From Brachybacterium subflavum (GTDB taxonomy: Bacteria; Actinomycetota; Actinomycetes; Actinomycetales; Dermabacteraceae), in the NCBI RefSeq assembly GCF_009299795.1, contig NZ_VIGP01000006.1, forward strand, positions 130,290 through 194,289: a stretch of DNA of 64,000 nucleotides, read 5' to 3'. The translations under genes and the position numbers were made by a program. Shown in pieces: positions 24,727-33,309 of this stretch. Within the stretch, counting starts at the first letter, position 1; every line of letters begins with the position of its first letter. Under the pieces are notes generated by a model. It saw nothing but the letters and a program-made list of their open reading frames with translations, was not told the origin of the DNA and did not search any database.

Positions 24727-25758
24727 TCAGGCGTCGCCGCGGTGGTTGCCGCGCTTCTCCGGATCTGCCGGGTTGTCCGCCGGGTCGACGGCGGGGTCGA
24801 TCACGCGACCCTGCTCGACCTCGCCGTCGGCCGAGCCCTTGGCCGGGCTGTTCGCGGACTCGGTGCCCTTGGCGGCGCCGCCCTTCGCGCCGGCGGCCGT
24901 GGCCTCGGATCCTTTGCCGGTCGCGCCCTTGGCGTCGGACCCCTTGGCCTCGGCACCCTTCGCGTCAGCCTTCTTGGCCTCGGCCGAATCCACCTTGACC
25001 TCCGACGGAGCGGTGTCCGAGGAGCGGTCGGCGGTGTTCGGGGTCGAGGCGGCGTGCGAGCCGCCCTTGAGCGAGGAGGCGACGTCCCCCGCCTCGGCAC
25101 CGGCGACGGCGTCCGAGACCTGGGTGGAGTCGGACTCGCTCGAGCCCGAGGCCGGGTAGTGGGCGCGGGCGAAGTCGGCCGGCGGGGCCCAGGGGTCCTC
25201 GACCGGGCGGGTCTTCTTCCACACCAGGTAGCCGGCGGCAGCACCGGCGGCCGCGAGACCCAGGATCAGCAGCACCTTGCCGGCGCGGCCGCTCTTCTTC
25301 TCGGGCGCGGCCACGGCGGCCTTCTTGATGTCGCCCTGGCCCTTGTCGAACTCGCTGCGAGCGGCATCGACCGCGGCGGCGACGGCCGAGCTCACCACGG
25401 AGCCGGTCGCCTCGGCCGTGCGGCGGGCGCGCGGGAGGTAGTCGTCCTGCAGGTCGGTGCGGAACTTCTCGGCCTGCGGGCCGATCTTCTCGCCGAAGGC
25501 GGAGATCTTCTCGCCCTGGGTGCGAAGCCCCTCCTCGACCTGCGGGCGGACCTGGTCGACGAACTGCGTGGCCCGGTCGCCCGCGTTGCCGGCGAGGGAC
25601 TTCAGCTCCTCGACGGCCTTGCCGGCCTTGTCCTCCGCAGTGCTGCCGAGGTCCGCAGCGGTCTTCTGCGCCTGGTCCTGGACCTTGGACGCGGTCTTGG
25701 CCGCGTCCTTCCGGCTCTTCTTCGCTGCCTTCTTGGCACGTTTCGTGCTCAGCGCCAT
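24727..25758 (-). CDS. Histone-H1-like Lys/Ala-rich protein with one membrane helix
   Basis: 343 residues. The N-terminus is strongly basic (STKRAKKAAKKSRKDAAK), followed by a long amphipathic helical region with apolipoprotein-like periodicity to about residue 145. A single Gly/Ala-rich helix then lies at about 162-178 (VLLILGLAAAGAAAGYL), and the C-terminal tail is full of AKGxxAKG words ending in an acidic stretch. AAAGGGG precedes the ATG. The basic N-terminus could bind nucleic acid or acidic polymers at the membrane. Function is unknown, and base composition alone may give a false impression of histone similarity. Confidence 0.75.
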   Translation of the reverse strand: MALSTKRAKKAAKKSRKDAAKTASKVQDQAQKTAADLGSTAEDKAGKAVEELKSLAGNAGDRATQFVDQVRPQVEEGLRTQGEKISAFGEKIGPQAEKFRTDLQDDYLPRARRTAEATGSVVSSAVAAAVDAARSEFDKGQGDIKKAAVAAPEKKSGRAGKVLLILGLAAAGAAAGYLVWKKTRPVEDPWAPPADFARAHYPASGSSESDSTQVSDAVAGAEAGDVASSLKGGSHAASTPNTADRSSDTAPSEVKVDSAEAKKADAKGAEAKGSDAKGATGKGSEATAAGAKGGAAKGTESANSPAKGSADGEVEQGRVIDPAVDPADNPADPEKRGNHRGDA

Positions 25759-26008
25759 GCGAGTCCCCTTTCGGTCATGTCCGCCGGGCTGTCCCGACGG
25801 GGGAGTGCGTGCGGACGAGGGTCGCGTCGATCGAACGCGACGACACGTCTCGAGTGGTTCCACCCTACCGTGACGCCCGGCACGCGGATCCAGAGTGCTG
25901 ACAGGCGGGGATGGAGATCCGCGGTCGTGCGGCACCGCGGGCGATATCGTGATCGAACGGACCCGCGCCCATCCCCGCACGAGCGCACCACGAGCAGGTG
26001 ATCTCCCG

Positions 26009-26521
26009 ATGCCCCGCAAGCCCTCCCTCCCGCCGCTGCGTCGAGCGACGCCCCCGCAGGCGATCGGCCGGTTCTTCCGCCTGTACGGCGTCTCCAGCGG
26101 CCGCGCGAGCCGCAGCGAGTACTGGTGGTGGGTGCTCGTGAACCTGGTGGTGACGGCCGCTCTGCAGATCGCCGGCAGGGTGAGCGTCGATGGTTGGGAG
26201 TGGAACGGCACGCTCGTGATCGTCGGCAGCCGCTGGCCGATGGGAACCAGCGGAGCGACGCTGATCGGCATCCTCGCGACGATCTGGGCGCTGGGCACCC
26301 TCATCCCGAGCATCGCGGTGATCTGGCGCCGCCTGCACGACGCCGGCCACGGCGGCGGCTGGTTCTTCCTGATCCTGGTCCCGATCGTCGGCTGGCTGCT
26401 GCTGATCTGGCTGCTCGCCTCGAAGGAGAACCCGGACGGGGCGCGCTTCGACCGGCCGACGGCCACCACCGGCCCGGACGCGCCGCTCGGCGTGCGCAGC
26501 GATGCCTGGTCCGAGTCCTGA
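26009..26521 (+). CDS. DUF805 family membrane protein
   Basis: 170 residues with the DUF805 pattern: FFRLYGVSSGRASRSEYWWW at the first helix, internal helices, then the conserved IWRRLHDAGHGGGWFFLILV segment and an exit helix followed by NPDGARF. The family (YhaH) is widespread and uncharacterised, sitting in the cytoplasmic membrane. AGGTGAT precedes the chosen ATG. Confidence 0.85.
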   Translation: MPRKPSLPPLRRATPPQAIGRFFRLYGVSSGRASRSEYWWWVLVNLVVTAALQIAGRVSVDGWEWNGTLVIVGSRWPMGTSGATLIGILATIWALGTLIPSIAVIWRRLHDAGHGGGWFFLILVPIVGWLLLIWLLASKENPDGARFDRPTATTGPDAPLGVRSDAWSES

Positions 26522-26662
26522 TCCGCGCGGGCCGACGCGACGAGCCCGCCCCGGGACCGTCCCTCGATCGACTGCGGACCGTCCCTCGAACGCCCGTGGA
26601 CGACACGTGGCCCGCTCGTGCGCGCCCACTCCGCGCCCACGCGCCTGTGCGACACTGGCCGC

Positions 26663-27199
26663 ATGTTCGCAACACTGCACACGAACCAGGGCGATATCCG
26701 CCTCGAGCTGTTCGAGAACGACGCCCCCAAGACCGTCGCCAACTTCGTCGGCCTCGCCGAGGGGACCCGCGAGTTCACCGACCCCGACTCCGGCGAGAAG
26801 GTCACCCGCCCGTTCTACGACGGCGTCATCTTCCACCGCGTGATCGACGGCTTCATGGTCCAGGGCGGCGACCCGCTGGGCACCGGCACGGGCGGCCCCG
26901 GGTACATGTTCGACGACGAGATCTCCGAGAAGAACTTCGACGAGCCCTACAAGCTCGCGATGGCCAACGCCGGCAAGCGCATGAACGCGATCACCGGCAA
27001 GCCCTCGGGCACCAACGGCTCGCAGTTCTTCATCACCGTCGCCCCCACCCAGTACCTGCACGGCAAGCACACCGTGTTCGGCGAGGTGGCCGACGACGAG
27101 TCGAAGAAGGTCGTCGACGCGATCGCCACAACCCAGACCGACATGCGCGACCGTCCCGTGGAGGACGTCGTCATCGAGTCCGTCGACATCGAGAAGTGA
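26663..27199 (+). CDS. Peptidyl-prolyl cis-trans isomerase, cyclophilin type
   Basis: A 178-residue cytoplasmic cyclophilin. Active-site segments FHRVIDGFMVQGGDP and TNGSQFFITVAPTQYLHGKH are intact. It catalyses proline isomerisation in folding proteins. The start is probably leaderless: GACACT ends six bases before the ATG and no Shine-Dalgarno is seen. In many actinobacteria this gene and a rhomboid gene lie together near the replication origin; here the rhomboid gene follows after two inserted leftward genes. Confidence 0.93.
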   Translation: MFATLHTNQGDIRLELFENDAPKTVANFVGLAEGTREFTDPDSGEKVTRPFYDGVIFHRVIDGFMVQGGDPLGTGTGGPGYMFDDEISEKNFDEPYKLAMANAGKRMNAITGKPSGTNGSQFFITVAPTQYLHGKHTVFGEVADDESKKVVDAIATTQTDMRDRPVEDVVIESVDIEK

Positions 27200-27236
27200 T
27201 CCCCGGGCGCGGCGGCCCCGAACGGTCCGCCGCCCC

Positions 27237-27294
27237 TCGAGAAGCGCGGGACGGTTGCCATGAGCTCTCATGGCAACCGTTCCGCGCTTCTCGA
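27237..27294. terminator. 28-bp near-perfect hairpin between convergent genes
   Basis: Two 28-base arms with a single mismatch and a two-base centre (CATGAGCTCTCATG at the tip), between the ends of the cyclophilin and DUF2871 genes. It is the longest inverted repeat noticed in the window and should act in both directions. Confidence 0.75.
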
Positions 27295-27364
27295 CGGCGT
27301 CCGTGGCCGATAGGCGGCCCGGGCGGCCGTTCTCTGGGCCCTGGGGCGGCCTCGGCCTGCGTGC

Positions 27365-27826
27365 TCAGCCGCGCGCCGAGCCGGCCTCCTGCGCCCCGCG
27401 GCGGACGATCGCCCGGCGGATCAGGACCATCAGCAGCACGAATCCGACGGTGAGCAGGATGTGGCCGATCCCGGCGATGCCGGCGATCATCGGGTCCATG
27501 CCGCCCAGGTCGGCGCCCTGCACCGTGAGCAGGCCCCGCACGAACATCATGATCGTGCTGATCAGCACGCCCGCGTGGTAGATGCCCTGGAACCAGCCGA
27601 ACAGGCGCGGGGAGTCGGACAGTCGCAGCACGGCCTCGAGGGCGAGGACGGCGAGCAGGGTGACGACGCCGAGGGTGAGCAGGTGCGTGTGCACGACGCT
27701 CAGCTGCGTGTGGTCCGTCGCGGGCCAGTCGGAGTGCTTGGTGATCTCGCGGAACGCGAGGCCCGAGGCGAGCCCGAGCCCGAGGTAGATGCAGATGGCG
27801 GTGAACAGGCGGTTCATGGCGCGCAT
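27365..27826 (-). CDS. DUF2871 family membrane protein
   Basis: 153 residues, four helices. IYLGLGLASGLAFREITK and TQLSVVHTHLLTLGVVTLLA match the DUF2871 family, with conserved His residues in the second helix that could bind metal or haem. Function is unknown. GGAAGGA precedes the ATG. It lies 104 bases downstream of the MMPL transporter on the same strand and may be cotranscribed with it. Confidence 0.8.
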   Translation of the reverse strand: MRAMNRLFTAICIYLGLGLASGLAFREITKHSDWPATDHTQLSVVHTHLLTLGVVTLLAVLALEAVLRLSDSPRLFGWFQGIYHAGVLISTIMMFVRGLLTVQGADLGGMDPMIAGIAGIGHILLTVGFVLLMVLIRRAIVRRGAQEAGSARG

Positions 27827-27930
27827 GGGATGTCCTTCCATGGGGTGGAGCGGTCTGAGGATGGTGCGAAGGGCCGACGGATGCGCCCGAAGGGGGCCGA
27901 CGGATGGGGTCCGACGGGCGGGCCCGCCGA

Positions 27931-30147
27931 TCAGTGGGCCCGGTGCGCTGCGTGGCCGCCGAGGCGTCCCGGCCACCACATGCGGTCGCCGAGCACGGCG
28001 AACAGTGCGGGCACGAGGATCGTGCGCACCAGCACCGTGTCGACGAGGACGCCGAGGCCGACGATCAGCCCCAGCTGGCCGAGGACCACGAGAGGCAGCA
28101 CTCCGAGGGCGGCGAACACGGCGGCCAGCACGATGCCGGCGCTGGTGATCACCACGCCCGTCGAGCCGACGGCCCGGACGGTCCCGTGCACGGTGCCGAA
28201 GCGCTCGGCCTCGCGACGGATCCGGTGGGTCAGGAAGATCGTGTAGTCCACGCCGAGCGCCGCGAGGAACAGGAACGCCAGCAGCGGCACGGTCACGTCG
28301 AGCGCCGGGATGTCGAACAGGGTGCGGCCCACCCAGAGCCCGAGCCCGATCGAGGCGAGCGTGCTGACGAGGTTCGCGGCGAGCAGCACCACGGGGGCGA
28401 CGGCGGCGCGCAGCAGCACCACGAGCACCACGAGGATCACGGCGAGGATGATCGGCGCGATCAGCAGCAGGTCGCGCTTCGAGTCGTCCTGGACGTCGAG
28501 CGCCTGGGCGGAGGTGCCTCCCACCAGTGCGTCCGGGGTGACGTCGTGGACGGCGGCGCGCAGGTCGGTGACCTCGGCGTCGGCCGCGGGCGACTCGGGC
28601 TGCGCGGTGCCGGTGGCCGAGAGGACCGTCTGCCCGCCGGGCGTCGTGCCGGTCTCGGAGACGGACTCGATGCCGGGCACGTCCTCCGAGGCGGCCGTCA
28701 CGGCCTTCGCCTCGGAGGTCGGGACGGTGATCAGGTGGGGGCCGGACCGGCCCGCGCCGTAGTGCTCGGCGATCGCCGTGAAGCCGGTCTGCGACTCGTT
28801 CGCGGAGGCGAACTGCTCGCTCTGGGAGAGGCCGACGCGCGTGCCCAGCAGGCCCGTCGCACAGATGGCGAGCACGGCGAGGGTCCCGATCACCGAGATC
28901 ACCGGGTGGGCGGTGACCCGGCGCGCGACGGCGGCGAACACGCCGCGCTCGGCGTCATCGGTCGCTGCGGACCCTGCCGTGGCCTCGACCGCGGATTCCG
29001 GGTCGGAGCCCGGCTCCGCGTCGTCCGCGGCCTGCGCGGGACGGGGCACGAAGGGCCAGAAGACGCGGCGACCGGTGATCGCGAGCAGCGCGGTGAGCGG
29101 GAACAGGACCGCGAGCAGGGCGATGACGAGCCCCACGGCGGCGGCGATGCCCAGACCGCGGGTCGCGGGCATCACCGCGAGGACCAGGGTGAGCAGGGCG
29201 AGCACCACGGTCACGTTCGAGGCGAGCACCGCCGGCGCGGTCTCGCGCCACGCCATGCGCAGGGCCTCGCGATGATCCGCGTGCCGATGCAGCTCCTCGC
29301 GGTAGCGGGAGATCAGCAGCAGCGCATAGTTCGCGCCGGCGCCGAAGACGAGCACGCTGATCACACCTGCGTCGAAGGCCAGGGAGAACGACTCGCCCAT
29401 GCGGGAGGTGACCGCGCCGGCGACTCCGTCGGCCGATCCGACCACCGCGAGCGGCAGCAGCCACAGCACGGGAGAGCGGTAGGTGAGCAGGAGGAGCAGG
29501 CCGACCACCGCGATCGTCACGATCAGCAGCTTGAAGTCGGCGCCCGCGAAGGCGCCGCGGATGTCCGAACCCACGGCCGGCCCGCCCGTGACCTGCACCT
29601 GCAGGTCGGCAGCGGCGCCGCCCTCGACGGCCTCATGGGCGACGTCCCGCAGCTGGTCGATCTTCGCGTCCACGGCGTCATCGCCCGCACTCACGTCGAT
29701 CGGGGCGAGGACGAGGTCGGCGCGGCCGTCCTCGGAGGGCATCGGCGGCAGCTCGTGGCCGTCGGTCGCGGAGGCGAGGTCGCTGCGCAGCTGCGCGATC
29801 TGCTCCTGGTCGGCCGACGTCAGCTTCCCGCCGTCGGTGCGGGTGACCACGGCCATCACGGTCTGCTGGTCGGCGTCGGGGAGCTGGTCGGCGACCGCCG
29901 CGGCGCGCGAGGACTCGGCGCTCTCCGGCAGGGCGTCCATGCCGGCCGCGGGGCCCGAGCCGCGCAGGCCCATCAGGCCCAGTGCGAGGACGGCCGCGAT
30001 CACGAGCACCACCCATGCCGAGCGGCGGCCGGTGAGGATCGAGGCGGCCTTCGCGAGCGCGCGGCCGGCGGGCGAGCGCGGCGGGGCCGACGTCGCGAGC
30101 GTGTCGTCGGTCGGGGAGGATGTCGGGGACGTGTTCGAGGTTGTCAT
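27931..30147 (-). CDS. MMPL/RND-family transporter
   Basis: A 738-residue transporter with the MMPL layout: one N-terminal helix, a periplasmic domain, five helices, a second periplasmic domain and a second bundle. FLFLAALGVDYTIFLTHRIR carries the proton-relay Asp/Tyr pair of the family, and the first half has the variant FGAGANYALLLISRYREEL. Members export lipids, siderophores or drugs; none can be chosen here. AGGAAG lies five bases before the ATG. A motif shared with the YhgE/Pip promoter lies ~100 bases upstream. Confidence 0.88.
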   Translation of the reverse strand: MTTSNTSPTSSPTDDTLATSAPPRSPAGRALAKAASILTGRRSAWVVLVIAAVLALGLMGLRGSGPAAGMDALPESAESSRAAAVADQLPDADQQTVMAVVTRTDGGKLTSADQEQIAQLRSDLASATDGHELPPMPSEDGRADLVLAPIDVSAGDDAVDAKIDQLRDVAHEAVEGGAAADLQVQVTGGPAVGSDIRGAFAGADFKLLIVTIAVVGLLLLLTYRSPVLWLLPLAVVGSADGVAGAVTSRMGESFSLAFDAGVISVLVFGAGANYALLLISRYREELHRHADHREALRMAWRETAPAVLASNVTVVLALLTLVLAVMPATRGLGIAAAVGLVIALLAVLFPLTALLAITGRRVFWPFVPRPAQAADDAEPGSDPESAVEATAGSAATDDAERGVFAAVARRVTAHPVISVIGTLAVLAICATGLLGTRVGLSQSEQFASANESQTGFTAIAEHYGAGRSGPHLITVPTSEAKAVTAASEDVPGIESVSETGTTPGGQTVLSATGTAQPESPAADAEVTDLRAAVHDVTPDALVGGTSAQALDVQDDSKRDLLLIAPIILAVILVVLVVLLRAAVAPVVLLAANLVSTLASIGLGLWVGRTLFDIPALDVTVPLLAFLFLAALGVDYTIFLTHRIRREAERFGTVHGTVRAVGSTGVVITSAGIVLAAVFAALGVLPLVVLGQLGLIVGLGVLVDTVLVRTILVPALFAVLGDRMWWPGRLGGHAAHRAH

Positions 30148-30244
30148 CGTTCTTCCTGGTCGCACAGGGGTTTCGGGTCCGCGGCGCGCAGCGCCGCGGT
30201 ACGTGTTCCACGCTAGGAACGACCCCGTCGGCCGGAATCAACCG

Positions 30245-30258
30245 TTCGATGTATTCGA
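30245..30258. promoter_or_regulatory. TTCGATGTATTCGA motif upstream of the MMPL gene
   Basis: TCGATGTAT followed by TCGA; the nine-base core is the same as in the palindrome upstream of the YhgE/Pip gene. It lies between the divergent MMPL and rhomboid genes. A common regulator for the two envelope proteins is possible but not shown. Confidence 0.4.
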
Positions 30259-30322
30259 CCTGTGACCCGGAGCGCCGCCGCGCCTCGGCGTGCTCCCCGG
30301 TGCCTCATGTAGGAATGGGGGC

Positions 30323-31411
30323 ATGGAGAACCGACCCACCTACGGCTACGGCGCCGACGACCCGGATCCGGCCCAGCGCCCGCGACCCAGCTACGGCTAC
30401 TCGGCCGGCGACGCCGAACGGGCCGGAGCGGCCGACGGCGACGCGGCCGGGGCGGGCGGCTCCACAGGCGCCGCGGACGATGCCTCGCTGCCTGCGCACC
30501 AGATCCCGGGAGGCGGGCAGGCGGGAGCGCCCGTGTGCCCACGCCACCCCGACCGCGTGAGCTACGTGCGCTGCAAGCGCTGCGGTCGGCCCGCGTGCGG
30601 CGAGTGCCAGCGCCCCGCACCCGTGGGGATGCTCTGCGTGGACTGCGAGAAGGAGCTCGCGGCGCAGCAGCGCTCGGCGAGCCCGCGCAACATGGCCGGC
30701 GGCCGCATGGGCAGCTCCGCACCGTTCCTCACCTATGGCGTGATCGGCCTGTGCGTGGTGCTGTTCCTCGGCCAGACCCTGATCCCCGGGGGCGCCGTCG
30801 AGCAGGCCCTGATCTACGCCCCCGTGCGCACGCTCGCCATGCCGTGGACGCTGATCACCACCGGATTCCTCCACGGCGGCGTGTTCCACCTGCTGCTGAA
30901 CATGTACGCGATGTACCTGGTGGGCACGCACCTCGAGCGCACGCTCGGACACTGGCGCTTCGGCGCGATCTTCATGCTCTCCCTGTTCGCGGGGCAGGTG
31001 GCCGTGCTCCTGTTCGCAGACCCGGCGGACCCCTCCTCATGGGTCGGGGCGACGCTCGGCGCGAGCGGCGGCATCTTCGGCCTGTTCGGCACGCTGCTGA
31101 TCGTGAACCGGCGGATGGGTGCGGAGACCACGCAGATCCTCGTGCTGATCGGGCTGAACCTCGTCATCACCTTCACGATCCCCAACATCTCCTGGCAGGG
31201 GCACCTGGGGGGTCTGGTGATGGGCACGGCGCTGACCGCGGTGATGTTCGCGCTGCGTCCGAAGGCGCGTCCCGGTGCGGATCGCGCGGCCCTCGCGCGT
31301 CGCTCCGCACTCGTCCACGGCGGGGTGCTCGCCGCCGGGCTCGTGCTGTGCCTCGTGCTCATCGCGGTGAAGATCGCGATCGTCCCCGCCGGGTATCTGC
31401 CGCTGCTCTGA
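30323..31411 (+). CDS. Rhomboid family intramembrane serine protease with zinc-finger domain
   Basis: 362 residues. After a Tyr/Gly-rich tail, a cytoplasmic zinc finger is visible (Cys72, His75, Cys84, Cys87, Cys92, Cys95, Cys105, Cys108). Then come six to seven helices with the rhomboid dyad: Ser248 in GASGGIFGLFG and His294 in WQGHLGG, plus FHLLLNMYAMY. It cleaves membrane proteins within the bilayer. The finger-plus-rhomboid fusion is common in actinobacteria. The likely start follows TAGGAAT by six bases, suggesting leaderless transcription. Confidence 0.92.
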   Translation: MENRPTYGYGADDPDPAQRPRPSYGYSAGDAERAGAADGDAAGAGGSTGAADDASLPAHQIPGGGQAGAPVCPRHPDRVSYVRCKRCGRPACGECQRPAPVGMLCVDCEKELAAQQRSASPRNMAGGRMGSSAPFLTYGVIGLCVVLFLGQTLIPGGAVEQALIYAPVRTLAMPWTLITTGFLHGGVFHLLLNMYAMYLVGTHLERTLGHWRFGAIFMLSLFAGQVAVLLFADPADPSSWVGATLGASGGIFGLFGTLLIVNRRMGAETTQILVLIGLNLVITFTIPNISWQGHLGGLVMGTALTAVMFALRPKARPGADRAALARRSALVHGGVLAAGLVLCLVLIAVKIAIVPAGYLPLL

Positions 31412-31424
31412 GGCGGCAGGACGG

Positions 31425-31461
31425 CGGGGCGGCGGGGCCGGAGTCGGGGCGGCGGGGCCGG
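31425..31461 (+). repeat. 17-bp GC direct repeat
   Basis: CGGGGCGGCGGGGCCGG occurs twice with a 20-base period just after the rhomboid gene. Confidence 0.75.
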
Positions 31462-31572
31462 TGAGTCGAGCAGCCGAGGGGCCCGAGCCGCCGGACCGAG
31501 TCGCCGCCGGTCGAGCGGACCCCGGCCCGAGGCCCCGCCGGGCCGAAGAGCCGACGGGAGGTGACCCCGCAC

Positions 31573-31800
31573 TGCGGAATCACACGCCTGTGATTATCCC
31601 CAGCTGTGGATAACTTTGGGGACAACTGCGGATCGTGTGTGGAATCGCGGGGGACAGAGCCCCGGAACCTGTGGACCTGAGGTGTCCAGCGGGTGTCGAG
31701 ACCATGCGACAGCCCCCATGACCTGCGGTACGAAGCGCTCCTTGGTGCGGAATCACAAACCTGTCATTCGTCCCCAGGTGTGGAGTTCTCTGTGGAAAAC
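31573..31800. other. DnaA-box-like cluster within two imperfect ~50-bp direct repeats
   Basis: A locally AT-richer non-coding stretch. Two ~50-base copies begin TGCGGAATCACA at 31573 and 31746 and share CCTGT, ATT, TCCCCAG and TGTGGA in the same order. TGTGGA words in one orientation start at 31605, 31638, 31670, 31779 and 31791. The first reads TGTGGATAA, a perfect DnaA box on the other strand, and the last reads TGTGGAAAA, which fits the relaxed consensus. No dnaA or dnaN gene is in the window. It may be an origin-proximal DnaA-binding site or a regulatory element. Confidence 0.5.
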
Positions 31801-31804
31801 CTAC

Positions 31805-32464
31805 TCAGGACTCCACACCACCGGTGATCCGGACGTCCTGATCCGTCCCCAGAGCGGCCTCGACCATCGCCACCAGGGCGCGCGCGGCGTCGTCGGCGCC
31901 CACCACGTCGGCCGAGGGGACATGGACGAAACCGCCGCGGATGGTGACGGCGCCACCGCCGACCGCATCGTCATCGCCCGCGCTCGCCTCCGCCTGCAGC
32001 GCATGGCACAACCGGTAGAAGACGTCGTTGCACACGTACGTGCCGGCGGTCTGCGAGACCGCGGCCGGCACGTCGAGCTCCCGCGCCGCCTCGACCATCG
32101 CCTTGATCGGCAGGGTCGAGAAGTATCCGACGGGCCCGCCGTCCAGGCAGGGGGCGTCGAGGGGGGAGCTGCCGTCGTTGTCGGCGATGCGCGCGTCCTG
32201 CACGTTGACCGCGACCCGCTCGGGAGTGATCGCGCGCCGACCCGCGGCGAGTCCGGTCGCGATCACGAGGCGCGGCGAGCGGGCCCCGACCTGCTCGAGC
32301 AGCACGTCGGCCCCGCGGGAGAAGACGACCGGCAGCCGCACCGTCGCGACACTCACGCCCCGCTCCTCCAGCAGCGGCGCGGCCCGCCGCACCGCCTCCC
32401 ACGACTCGTTCGTCGGGGCGCCCGCGAAGGGCTCGAATCCGCTCAGCAGCACGTCGATGCTCAT
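31805..32464 (-). CDS. pcp: Pyroglutamyl-peptidase I
   Basis: A 219-residue cytoplasmic cysteine peptidase removing N-terminal pyroglutamate from peptides. The catalytic triad is present: Glu82 (ITPERVAVN), Cys145 (TAGTYVCNDVFY) and His181 (GGFVHVP). The N-terminal LLSGFEPF is also typical. No Shine-Dalgarno is seen; TACCCT ends exactly six bases before the ATG, so it is probably leaderless. Its start is only 32 bases from the divergent GNAT start. Confidence 0.92.
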   Translation of the reverse strand: MSIDVLLSGFEPFAGAPTNESWEAVRRAAPLLEERGVSVATVRLPVVFSRGADVLLEQVGARSPRLVIATGLAAGRRAITPERVAVNVQDARIADNDGSSPLDAPCLDGGPVGYFSTLPIKAMVEAARELDVPAAVSQTAGTYVCNDVFYRLCHALQAEASAGDDDAVGGGAVTIRGGFVHVPSADVVGADDAARALVAMVEAALGTDQDVRITGGVES

Positions 32465-32496
32465 GGGGGCAGGGTATGCGCCTCTACTCTGGGCAC
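32465..32496. promoter_or_regulatory. Back-to-back leaderless promoters
   Basis: In the 32 bases between two divergent start codons lie TACCCT (read leftward) and TACTCT (read rightward), each ending six bases before its own ATG. The -35 elements must then lie inside the opposite genes. Confidence 0.55.
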
Positions 32497-33213
32497 ATGC
32501 CCGCCTCGCCGACGCCCGACCCGTCCTTGTCCCTCGGACTCCCGCCGGACCTCGACGCCCTGCACCCGCCGTTCGCCCTGCGGGTGCGCTCCGGCCCGCT
32601 CACCCTGCGGGTCCTCGCCGATCGTGACCTGCCGGAGTACGCCGAGCTGCTGCGCCGGCCGATCTTCGCCGACCCCGATGCCCCGCACGTCTTCCCCTGG
32701 TATGCCCGCCCGGAGCAGGAGCGGATCCGCGAGGCGCTGCGCTTCCAGTGGCGCCTGCGCAGCGAGCTGGCCCCGGAGAACTGGTCGCTGACCCTGGGCA
32801 TCTGGGCCGACGGCCGGCTGATCGGCTGCCAGGACGTCAACGGGAAGCAGTTCGCCGTGCGCCGCACCGTGACCTCGGGGTCCTGGCTCGCGCGGGACAT
32901 GCAGGGACGCGGCTACGGCGGTCTCATGCGCCGCGCCGTGCTCGTGCTCGCCTTCGACCACCTGGGCGCGGTGCGGGCGGAGTCCGCGGCGGTCGTCGGC
33001 AATGAGCGCTCCTACGGCGTCTCCCGCTCCTGCGGCTACGTCGACAACGGCAGCGAGGTCATCGAGCAGAACGGCCGAGCCGTGGAGCACCAGCGGTTCG
33101 TCGTCACCCCGGAGACCTTCCGGCGCGGGTCCCAGACCGTCGAGGTCGAGGGGCTCACCCCGGAGCTGCGCGCGCTGCTCGGGGCGCCGTCTGCAGGCGC
33201 CGCGGCCACCTGA
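32497..33213 (+). CDS. GNAT family N-acetyltransferase (RimJ/RimL-like)
   Basis: A 238-residue acetyltransferase. The acetyl-CoA binding segment is SGSWLARDMQGRGYGGLMRRA, followed by AVVGNERSYGVSRSCGYVDNG, as in RimJ/RimL-like proteins that acetylate N-termini or small molecules. The long N-terminal part contains the substrate-binding helices (FPWYARPEQERIREALRFQ). The specific substrate is unknown. Confidence 0.88.
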   Translation: MPASPTPDPSLSLGLPPDLDALHPPFALRVRSGPLTLRVLADRDLPEYAELLRRPIFADPDAPHVFPWYARPEQERIREALRFQWRLRSELAPENWSLTLGIWADGRLIGCQDVNGKQFAVRRTVTSGSWLARDMQGRGYGGLMRRAVLVLAFDHLGAVRAESAAVVGNERSYGVSRSCGYVDNGSEVIEQNGRAVEHQRFVVTPETFRRGSQTVEVEGLTPELRALLGAPSAGAAAT

Positions 33214-33309
33214 GCACGTCGTCCTCCGGGTCGCGGAGCGACGCTGCTCCGCGACCCGCCCCACCACCAGCGAGGGTCTGTGTCCCGGGGTCGCGGCCCC
33301 GCGGGGTTC

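Noticed and set aside
31573-31800. The chromosomal oriC itself
   Set aside because: Neither dnaA nor dnaN is nearby and only one box is a perfect match, so only a DnaA-box-like cluster is claimed.
31616-32791. Rightward 391-codon frame across the pcp gene
   Set aside because: The pcp catalytic triad on the other strand is complete, and this frame has no domain character.
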